Of a stretch of 64,000 nucleotides of DNA, positions 49,401 through 55,146 are shown piece after piece (positions within the stretch are counted from its first letter, which is position 1; each line of letters starts with the position of its first letter). The position numbers and the translations under genes were made by a program. The stretch comes from an uncultured Clostridia bacterium. GTDB taxonomy: Bacteria > Bacillota > Clostridia > Christensenellales > Aristaeellaceae. The DNA lies in NCBI GenBank assembly GCA_947565865.1, contig CANOHT010000009.1:18874-82873 (forward strand), read 5' to 3'. The notes under the pieces were generated by a model, which was given only the letters and a program-made list of their open reading frames with translations, ran no database searches and had not been told where the DNA came from.

Positions 49401-50425
49401 CTGCTGGGAGAGCCATATTTGGGCGTGTGGGGCGTGATGGCGTTGATGGTCGTGACCGTAACGTTGCTGCTCCCCACGGCGGCGGAGGCCTTGGCGTGAA
49501 GCAGATCCTTGATGGCGGACTTTTGCCCGGAGAAGGTATTGTCTCCGTATACCACGGTTTTGCGCACGACAGAGGCGGCGTTCATTTCGTCAAAGGGGTC
49601 GTTCTTGACACCCAGATAATCATAGCCGGAGGAGCCCCACAGGTTCCGGGCGGATTCCGTCTGGCCGCCGTTGGAGGCGGTGTAGTAGGTGCCGGTGAGG
49701 CTGCTGCCGTTCATCAGCACAATGCCTTTGGTGGCTTCCACGGCCTGGGAGCAGCGGGTGGTGGAATCGGAGTTGCCGTAGTAAACCTGATCGTTGGTGG
49801 TGTCCACCACATCGTAGAGGGAGGAGGCCCTGGTGTTCATTTTGTTCAGGGTATAGGTGCGGGCGGCGACGGCCTGGGCCTTCAGCGCCTCCACATGGGC
49901 GGAGTTGCCCATCTCATAGGGTACCACGCCCTTCAGGTAGGATTCGATGTAGACGTGGACGATGGGATAGAGCCGGTAACTGCCGCCCGACAGCTGAGCC
50001 TTGAGCTGAAGGTCGCCGGGATAAAGGTTGCCCGATTGGCGGGCCTGGGCGATCCGCAGCCCGCTCTCGCCGCTGGTCTGATGGCGGCGGAGGTTCAGCT
50101 CCGTGCCCATGTCATAGCTGACGCCGCCCCGGGTCATGGTGATGCGGCCGGTGTTCTTGTTGAAGCTGATGCCCACCCGGTCGCCGCTTTGCAGGGTGAC
50201 GTCGGTGGCGCCGTTGGCCGTATAGCTGCCGGAAACGGTCAAGTCAAGACTGGTGGGATTCCCCAGAGAAGAAAGATACACACGCACCATGCCGTTGCGG
50301 GCGTTGGCGGCCCGGGACAGGGGAGCGGAGGCCACTTCGGTGGCGGCGGCCAAACCCGCAGGCAGCAGCGCGCCAAGAAAAATCACCAGAAAAAGCGCGG
50401 CGACTGCGCGGCGGCGACATGCCAT
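46439..50425 (-). CDS. Giant SpoIID/LytB-domain protein with eleven SH3 repeats
   Basis: A 1328-aa exported cell-wall protein. The signal peptide CRRRAVAALFLVIFLGALLPAGLAA is followed by a SpoIID/LytB domain (about 30-430). The latter holds VPYEMGNSAHVEALKAQAVAARTYTL and the RRYGHGIGMSQRGAMQMG motif typical of SpoIID. That family includes lytic transglycosylases acting on stem-peptide-free glycan strands. From about residue 470 there are eleven bacterial SH3 (SH3b) repeats of about 75 residues, each with an LNLR-type strand and a W...V/I-x-YG...GYV strand, joined by Pro/Ser/Thr linkers. SH3b repeats usually bind peptidoglycan. The length is much greater than the 300-400 aa of sporulation SpoIID, so a role in vegetative wall remodelling is possible. 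AAGGAGG at 8 nt supports the ATG at 50425. Confidence 0.9.
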   Translation of the reverse strand: MACRRRAVAALFLVIFLGALLPAGLAAATEVASAPLSRAANARNGMVRVYLSSLGNPTSLDLTVSGSYTANGATDVTLQSGDRVGISFNKNTGRITMTRGGVSYDMGTELNLRRHQTSGESGLRIAQARQSGNLYPGDLQLKAQLSGGSYRLYPIVHVYIESYLKGVVPYEMGNSAHVEALKAQAVAARTYTLNKMNTRASSLYDVVDTTNDQVYYGNSDSTTRCSQAVEATKGIVLMNGSSLTGTYYTASNGGQTESARNLWGSSGYDYLGVKNDPFDEMNAASVVRKTVVYGDNTFSGQKSAIKDLLHAKASAAVGSSNVTVTTINAITPHTPKYGSPSRLYTKLDFAVTAATPSGSRSLTLTCDIFSELEGPLGMSINASQNELWSVEKNGANFTLKARRYGHGIGMSQRGAMQMGSLGYTYDQILGFYYEDCRRVQYTFTHTILASIENGGSLITTEENPADITPSAGATATVKLVGLKDRLAVRSAASDTGSILTSVINGGLVNVLAKGDSWTMIRLGSIVGYVPTSALKFNGEAPSASEATPTQISQWATVNCTGTLNLRSEGSIGSTVITTIPSGAILCVFRVQGSWAQVQYGASTGWASTDFLQMSAAYPGEVTGQISGGAVVRIPSGSGTVNLRATASTSGQVLATLSHGTQVTVNSSDGSWCSVVAADGTRGYIMADFLVFDGSAPPTQPPSTPGTPAPPALGFGEVEAVVYTASTALNLRAEPSTQAAVLAALPRGESVVVTHRGEEWSAVRYGSLTGYVSTRYLRFPSDESTAPSTPSATARVTTQSGSLNLRKQPSLGSTVLTQIPRGAQVSVLENLTTWCRVSYGGQTGYVMTTYLTMEGGSTTQPTGNTATVTTPSGTLNLRETASADARILTTIKPGAQVTVLQRGTDWCHITYGSRTGYVMTKFLTFGSEGGSTPSVPVPPEVSDSATVHTGNGGLNLRETASSAARILTVIPDGASVTRLQAGAEWTQIRYAAYTGYVMTRYLQDGSSAAPSAPSVQEVAVTTDGDGLNLRSGPTTASEVIIGIPNGAKVTLLEKGDPWSRVRYSGLEGYVMTGYLSIGQGQPPAESGGTAQAQTAWIREDVTGGVNMRYMPDTSGQVLAVLAPGTEIIVTLSGAEWSAIKFGAQAGYVMSRYITSTPPSSMQPADTQPPAASLMYVSAASGLNLRQEASTGAVILTSLPHGAAVDVLSNQGDEWCLVRYGQWQGYVARAYLSAAKPAALPAAVPEPSADAQPVYDPTLYDLTGWEAVIAPQEGSVNVRAWCDNAAPVRLSIPKGETVRLLQFGDTWCKILYGEAEGYCMTQYLTLREAV

Positions 50426-50470
50426 GGGGCTCACCTCCTTTGACGGCTTTTGCCGAAATTTGCAGTTAGC

Positions 50471-50500
50471 ATTGTATCATATCGAGGGCTTCTTCGCCAA
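50471..50500 (-). promoter_or_regulatory. Possible promoter of the SpoIID operon
   Basis: On the minus strand TTGGCG (50500-50495), an 18-nt spacer and TACAAT (50476-50471), about 45 nt before the SpoIID start. Confidence 0.45.
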
Positions 50501-50558
50501 GAGGATCATGTAACAAAGAGGCTGGGAATGCCTGGACAGCCTGGCAGTGGCGTTTTTT

Positions 50559-51734
50559 TTACAGCCGAACAACGCCCTGCCGAAGCGCCAAGCCCGCGGG
50601 AAGGCCGCAGCCCAGGGCCCACAGGTCATAGGCCCGAAGCTCCGCGCGGAACCAAGGCGCGGCTGTGCGGAGGTCGGCGGCCTTGCTGATGATGGAAACA
50701 CCATGCGCTTTGGCCTGGCGCAGAAGGGGCAGGGCGCTGTCCCGAAGGCCCAGCAGCCAGGGCTCCTCCGGCAGAGGCCGGGCCGCGAGGGTTTCATCCG
50801 TAATGTCCAGCAGCGCGTGGGTACACAGCCGGGACAGGCGCGCGTAAGGGTAGCGCCGGGTCTTGGCGGTGAGCAGCAGCCGTTCCCGGCTGTCGCAGGC
50901 CCCGGCGGCGGCGCGCAGGCGATCCTCAATGCCTTCGGATAAATCGGGCAGTGCGCGCCACGCTTCCGGCGTCATGGCACGCAGGCGGTAAAGCAGCGCC
51001 TGATCCAGCGCGCCGGCCAGGTGCAGGCGACCTTGAGCCGCTTCCTCCCGCAGGAGGACGAAGGCGCTCTCCGGCATCGCCTGACGCGCGCCCTGCCAGT
51101 CACCGCGTTCAATGGCGCCCCGCAGGGCTGTGGCGGAGGGCCAGGCTTCCAGCGCCGTGGCGTGATAAGCCCCCTGCCGGGGCACGGGCACGGCGTCCAT
51201 ACCGGCTGCCAGACGGCGGATGGCCCGCAGATAGCAAACGGCCAGGGTGTTGTTGGGGGAGGCCAGCAGCCTGCCTGTGTCCGGAGCGGCCTCCTCGGCA
51301 GCGGCGGACAGGGCGGCGGGATAAGGGCGTCCGGTGCCCAGGCCCCGGCGGAGGGCGGCGATCATGGCGGGAGGCGGGGCTTCCAGCAGCTCGGCGGCGG
51401 CGCGAAGACGGCTGATGTCGGCATCTTCCGCGCCGAAGGCCAGGACATGTGCTCCCAGGCGCTGCAGCAGACGAACGCCGCCCAGAGCAAAGTGCTCCGC
51501 GTCCCGGACGCTCCAGCACACCGGCAGAGCGAACACGGCGTCCGCTCCGTTTTCCAGGGCCATGCGCGCCCGGATGGCGGGGGAGAGCAGTGCCGCCTCC
51601 CCGCGCTGGGTGAACAGGCTGGACATCACCACCACCAGGATGTCCGCCCCGGTGATCTCCCGGGCCTGGGCCAGGTGATGGGCATGGCCGCGATGGAAGG
51701 GGTTGTACTCCGCGATAACGCCCGCAACGCGCAT
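50559..51734 (-). CDS. tmcAL: tRNA(Met) cytidine acetate ligase TmcAL (YlbM family)
   Basis: Acetylates C34 of elongator tRNA-Met using acetate and ATP. The 391-aa protein starts with RVAGVIAEYNPFHRGHAHHLAQAREI, holding the nucleotidyltransferase HxGH motif (HRGH). It continues with VVMSSLFTQRGEAALL, and has the RTAAPWFRAELRAYDLW block near the C-terminus. AAGGAGG precedes the ATG at 51734 by 9 nt; longer in-frame starts reach into the promoter. It is transcribed divergently from pduL. Confidence 0.92.
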   Translation of the reverse strand: MRVAGVIAEYNPFHRGHAHHLAQAREITGADILVVVMSSLFTQRGEAALLSPAIRARMALENGADAVFALPVCWSVRDAEHFALGGVRLLQRLGAHVLAFGAEDADISRLRAAAELLEAPPPAMIAALRRGLGTGRPYPAALSAAAEEAAPDTGRLLASPNNTLAVCYLRAIRRLAAGMDAVPVPRQGAYHATALEAWPSATALRGAIERGDWQGARQAMPESAFVLLREEAAQGRLHLAGALDQALLYRLRAMTPEAWRALPDLSEGIEDRLRAAAGACDSRERLLLTAKTRRYPYARLSRLCTHALLDITDETLAARPLPEEPWLLGLRDSALPLLRQAKAHGVSIISKAADLRTAAPWFRAELRAYDLWALGCGLPAGLALRQGVVRL

Positions 51735-51786
51735 GCAAGACGGCCTCCTTGCCCTTCTCCGCCTTGGCGCGGAGCAATATGCCTTC

Positions 51787-51815
51787 ATTATATAAAAAGC
51801 AGGCGCGGAAAGCAA
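51787..51815 (-). promoter_or_regulatory. Promoter of tmcAL
   Basis: On the minus strand TTGCTT (51815-51810), a 17-nt spacer, TATAAT (51792-51787). Confidence 0.75.
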
Positions 51816-51844
51816 GACGCTGTGGAAATTGGTCGCTGAAACCC

Positions 51845-51873
51845 TTTACAAAATGATAGAAAAATGATATAAT
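51845..51873 (+). promoter_or_regulatory. Promoter of pduL-ackA
   Basis: TTTACA (51845-51850), a 17-nt spacer, a perfect TATAAT (51868-51873). It is back to back with the tmcAL promoter. Confidence 0.8.
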
Positions 51874-51916
51874 GGTTTGGAAAGACCTCGTACCGCAAGA
51901 AAGGAAGGATTTCCCC

Positions 51917-52489
51917 ATGAGTGAATTTATCGTTGAAACCTCCGCCCGTCATGTGCATGTGACCCAGCAGGATCTGGAGACCCTGTTCGGCAAGGGCTAT
52001 GAGCTTACAGTGAAGAAGATGCTGTCCCAGCCCGGGCAGTTTGCCAGCGCCGAGCGCGTGGACGTTGTCGGCCCCAAGAAGACCCTTTCCGGCGTGAGCA
52101 TCCTGGGCCCCGTGCGCGGCGCCACCCAGGTGGAAATCTCCCTGACGGACGCCCGCTCCATCGGCGTGGCCGCCCCCGTGCGTGAGTCCGGCGACATTGC
52201 CGGCAGCGGCGCCTGCAAGCTGGTGGGCCCCTGCGGCGAGGTGGAGATCGCCGAAGGCGTGATCGCCGCCAAGCGCCATATCCACATGACGCCCGCTGAC
52301 GCCGCCGAGTATGGCGTGAAGGATAAGGACGTTGTCAGCGTCAAGCTGGATACCGACGGCCGCGCGCTGGTTTTCGGGGATGTCGTCGTCCGCGTGAGCG
52401 ACAAGTACGCTCTGGCCATGCATATCGATACCGATGAGTCCAACGCCGCCGGCTGCGGCCGCGACGCCAAGGGTACCATCGTGAAATAA
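51917..52489 (+). CDS. pduL: Phosphate propanoyltransferase/acetyltransferase (PduL type)
   Basis: Converts acyl-CoA and phosphate to acyl phosphate and CoA. The 190-aa protein has the two PduL repeats, with the zinc-site histidines in TSARHVHVTQQDLE (about 9-22) and AAKRHIHMTPADAAEYGV (about 118-135). GGVSILGP-like and GPCGEVEIAEGV segments are typical. The absence of an encapsulation peptide and of neighbouring microcompartment shell genes suggests a housekeeping, Pta-like role. The ATG at 51917 has GGAAGGA at 7 nt. It is followed by ackA, 20 nt later, so the pair makes acetate and ATP from acetyl-CoA. Confidence 0.93.
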   Translation: MSEFIVETSARHVHVTQQDLETLFGKGYELTVKKMLSQPGQFASAERVDVVGPKKTLSGVSILGPVRGATQVEISLTDARSIGVAAPVRESGDIAGSGACKLVGPCGEVEIAEGVIAAKRHIHMTPADAAEYGVKDKDVVSVKLDTDGRALVFGDVVVRVSDKYALAMHIDTDESNAAGCGRDAKGTIVK

Positions 52490-52509
52490 GGTATAAGGAG
52501 ATTCAACCC

Positions 52510-53709
52510 ATGAAAGTTTTGATTGTCAACGCCGGTTCTTCTTCCCTGAAGTACCAGCTGGTGGATATGGATGACGAGAGCGTCATCGCCAAGGGCCAGG
52601 TGGAGCGCATCAACATTGAGGGCTCCCACCTGAACCAGAAGACCCCCGACGGCAGGATCACCGACATCTACCAGGAAATCCCCGACCATGTCTGCGCTAC
52701 CAAGCTGATGCTTGCCGCCCTGCAGGATCCGGAGAAGGGCGTCATCAAGTCCATGGATGAAATCGGCGCGGTGGGCCATCGTGTGCTGCACGGGGGCGAG
52801 GAGTTCACCCAGAGCTGCGTTATCACCGATGAGGTTAAGGCCTGCATCCGCAAGTACATCCCTCTGGGCCCGCTGCATAATCCCGCCAACCTCATGGGCA
52901 TCGAGGCCTGCGAGGAGGTCATGCCCCATACGCCCCAGGTTGCCGTCTTCGATACCGCCTTCCATCAGACCATGCCGCCCAAGGCCTTCATGTACGGCGT
53001 GCCCTATGAGTATTACAAGGATTATGGCGTGCGTCGCTACGGCTTCCACGGCACCTCTCACCGCTACGTCAGCAAGCGGGTGTGCGAGTTCCTGGGTGTG
53101 AACCCCATCGGCAAGCGCATCATCATCGCGCATCTGGGCAACGGCTCCAGCCTGTCCGCCGTGGTGGACGGCAAGTGCGTGGACACCTCCATGGGCATCA
53201 CGCCCCTGGAAGGCGTGCTGATGGGCACCCGCTCCGGCTCCTGCGATCCCGCGGTGGTGCAGTTCATCGCCAATAACGCCCAAATGGACGTTAACGAAGT
53301 TCTGAATATGATGAACAAGAAGTCCGGCCTGATGGGCATTTCCGGCTTGTCCTCCGATATGCGCGATATCGACAAGGCGGCCGACGAGGGCCATGAGCGC
53401 GCGGCCCTGGCCCGGGATATGCTGCATTACGGCATCAAGAAGTATATCGGCGCCTACGCGGCGGCCATGGGCGGCGTGGACATCATTGTGTTCACCGCCG
53501 GCATTGGCGAGAACGGTCCCGAGCTGCGGGAGGCCGTGATGAAGGACATGGAGTTCCTGGGCGCGAAGATCGACGTGGAAAAGAACAACTTCAAGGGCAA
53601 GGAGGCCGTCATCTCTACTCCCGACAGCAAGGTGACGGTGTGCGTGATTCCCACCAACGAGGAGATCATGATCGCCCGGGATACCGTGGAGCTGGTCAGC
53701 GAAAAATAA
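52510..53709 (+). CDS. ackA: Acetate kinase
   Basis: Transfers phosphate from acetyl phosphate to ADP, forming acetate and ATP. The 399-aa protein has all usual motifs: VLIVNAGSSSLKYQLVD, AVGHRVLHGGE, VFDTAFHQTMP with the catalytic Asp, IIAHLGNGSSLSAV, GTRSGSCDP, and FTAGIGENGPELR. Its length is standard. It is co-transcribed with pduL. Confidence 0.97.
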   Translation: MKVLIVNAGSSSLKYQLVDMDDESVIAKGQVERINIEGSHLNQKTPDGRITDIYQEIPDHVCATKLMLAALQDPEKGVIKSMDEIGAVGHRVLHGGEEFTQSCVITDEVKACIRKYIPLGPLHNPANLMGIEACEEVMPHTPQVAVFDTAFHQTMPPKAFMYGVPYEYYKDYGVRRYGFHGTSHRYVSKRVCEFLGVNPIGKRIIIAHLGNGSSLSAVVDGKCVDTSMGITPLEGVLMGTRSGSCDPAVVQFIANNAQMDVNEVLNMMNKKSGLMGISGLSSDMRDIDKAADEGHERAALARDMLHYGIKKYIGAYAAAMGGVDIIVFTAGIGENGPELREAVMKDMEFLGAKIDVEKNNFKGKEAVISTPDSKVTVCVIPTNEEIMIARDTVELVSEK

Positions 53710-53744
53710 ACGCGTGTAAGCGGGCGCACGGTCGGGATTCCGAC

Positions 53745-53769
53745 GTTTTCCCGGCAAAAACGGGAAAAT
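53745..53769 (+). terminator. Hairpin after ackA
   Basis: TTTTCCCG (53746-53753) pairs with CGGGAAAA (53761-53768). A GTCGG/CCGAC stem lies just upstream. Neither has a strong T run. The hairpin borders the promoter for the next gene. Confidence 0.4.
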
Positions 53770-53774
53770 ACCTG

Positions 53775-53803
53775 TTGACAAAAGGCGGGAAAAATCCTAT
53801 AAT
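53775..53803 (+). promoter_or_regulatory. Promoter of the DUF177-rpmF operon
   Basis: A perfect TTGACA (53775-53780), a 17-nt spacer and a perfect TATAAT (53798-53803), one of the two best promoters in the window. Confidence 0.88.
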
Positions 53804-53831
53804 AGCAGACGGTCACATTTGAGGTGAGGGC

Positions 53832-54341
53832 ATGAAGCTGAACGTAACCCAGGCGCTGAAGAATCCTGGACAGGAATATCCGTTTGAGGGGGAGCAGACC
53901 ATGGCTTCCCAGATCGTAAGCGGCGAAGAGATCACCTTTGATCCCGTAGCCCTGCGTGGGGTTTATTCCGCGACGGAGGACGGCAGCGTGACGGTGGAGG
54001 GCAGTCTGTCCACGGTCGCTCACGGTCAATGTGCCAACTGCCTGGAGCCTGCCAGCGTGTCCATTGAGGCGGATTATCGTGAGACCTTCCAGCGCAATGG
54101 CGATCCGGAGGACGACGAGATCTTTGCCTATGAGGGCTATACCCTTGACTTTGGCAAGCTGGCCTTATCCTATACGCTGCTCAGCCTTCCCATGCGCATG
54201 CTGTGCCGGGAGGACTGCGCCTTGCTGAAGGATGACTCCGGCGATGATGTTTGCTTATGCCAGAAGGAAGCGCCAACGCAGCGTCCTTTTGCGGCATTGC
54301 AGCAGCTGTTGACTGAAAAGTCCAACACCAATGAACAATGA
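53832..54341 (+). CDS. DUF177 (YceD-like) protein
   Basis: A 169-aa protein of the DUF177/YceD family, linked to 23S rRNA accumulation in other bacteria. It has the usual four-cysteine arrangement: ANCLEP in the first half, and CREDCALL followed by CLCQ in the second. EEITFDPVALRGVYSATEDGSVTVEGSLSTV is the typical core strand region. The gene lies directly before rpmF, as in most bacteria. GAGGTGAGG precedes the ATG. Confidence 0.9.
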   Translation: MKLNVTQALKNPGQEYPFEGEQTMASQIVSGEEITFDPVALRGVYSATEDGSVTVEGSLSTVAHGQCANCLEPASVSIEADYRETFQRNGDPEDDEIFAYEGYTLDFGKLALSYTLLSLPMRMLCREDCALLKDDSGDDVCLCQKEAPTQRPFAALQQLLTEKSNTNEQ

Positions 54342-54384
54342 GGTCAGCAAACGCTGCCCTAAAGCATAAGGAGGTGTGGAAACC

Positions 54385-54576
54385 ATGGCAGTTCCGAAGG
54401 GTAAAATTTCCAAGGCTCGTAAGCACAGCCGCCAGGCGAACTGGAAGCTGTCTCTGCCCGGCATCGTCGAGTGCCCCCAGTGCCATCAGATGAAGCTGGC
54501 GCATCGCGTGTGCAAGCACTGCGGTTACTACAAGGGTGTTCAGGTCGTCAAGCACGACGAGGAAAAGAACGCCTGA
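54385..54576 (+). CDS. rpmF: 50S ribosomal protein L32
   Basis: A 63-aa ribosomal protein. AVPKGKISKARKHSRQANWKL is the L32 N-terminus, and CPQCHQMKLAHRVCKHCGYY is the zinc ribbon with four cysteines (CxxC...CxxC). AAGGAGG at 54368-54374 serves the ATG at 54385. It lies 43 nt after the DUF177 gene. No paralogue without the cysteines is seen in the window. Confidence 0.97.
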   Translation: MAVPKGKISKARKHSRQANWKLSLPGIVECPQCHQMKLAHRVCKHCGYYKGVQVVKHDEEKNA

Positions 54577-54619
54577 TAAGCGCGGCGTTATGCCGTGGCT
54601 TCCAACGGAATATTCTCGC

Positions 54620-54873
54620 TGATGGGAGAGGAGTACCTTTCCTGCGCGGGCAGAGAGAGCGGTTCATCGGCTGAAAGACCGCTTCCGACAGCAGGGAGGG
54701 GAAGGTCGCTTCATAGAGCGCGGGTGAACGCGGACGCTGGCTTTGCCGCGCCTCCGCCTGAGCCTGGTGCGGCAGCACGCCGTTATCGTGCGCTTGAGGC
54801 AGCCTTTTTCGGGTTGTGAAGCAAGGTGGTACCACGGAAACAGCAGTTCCGTCCTTCGGGATGGGACTGCTTT
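54620..54873 (+). ncRNA. T-box leader RNA upstream of the valS operon
   Basis: The diagnostic T-box AAGGTGGTACCACGG lies at 54823-54837. It is followed by a terminator hairpin AGCAGTTCC/GGGACTGCT (54842-54850 with 54863-54871) and TTTTCTTTTATT. Stem I begins around GAGGAGTACC (54630). A GTC triplet at 54705-54707 lies where the specifier codon would be expected and fits valine and the downstream valS. The specifier assignment is tentative. Uncharged tRNA-Val should favour the antiterminator. Confidence 0.85.
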
Positions 54874-54914
54874 TCTTTTATTAAGCAAAGCGTGATGTCA
54901 GGGAGGTGACCCGT

Positions 54915-55118
54915 ATGGCTTATGGCGAGAAGGTTTTGTCAAGGCTGTTGAGTGTCGGCATGCTGGTGATGGCCGTGGGCGCGGCGCTGGTTTATCTGTC
55001 CGGTCGGCTGGCCCGGCGTGTGGCGCCGGAAAAGCAGGATGCGGCGAACATCGTCATCAAGGCCGTGGGCTGCGTGGTGGCTCTGATTGGCGCGCTGATG
55101 GTGATGGGCTTTATTTAA
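54915..55118 (+). CDS. Small two-helix membrane protein
   Basis: A 67-aa protein with two hydrophobic helices (LLSVGMLVMAVGAALVYLSG and AVGCVVALIGALMVMGFI), separated by a charged loop with RRVAPEKQDAANI. I do not recognise the family. GGGAGG lies 8 nt before the ATG at 54915. It sits between the T-box and valS (28 nt gap), so it should be co-regulated by valine tRNA charging, which is unexpected for a membrane protein. Confidence 0.75.
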   Translation: MAYGEKVLSRLLSVGMLVMAVGAALVYLSGRLARRVAPEKQDAANIVIKAVGCVVALIGALMVMGFI

Positions 55119-55146
55119 TCGAGGCATAGCACAAGGAGGATTTTCC

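Noticed and set aside
50520..50575. A terminator with eight T residues at about 50550
   Set aside because: The stem (TGCCTGG/CCTGGCA) has a central T-T mismatch, and no plus-strand gene ends there. On the minus strand, where tmcAL ends, the T run is on the wrong side.
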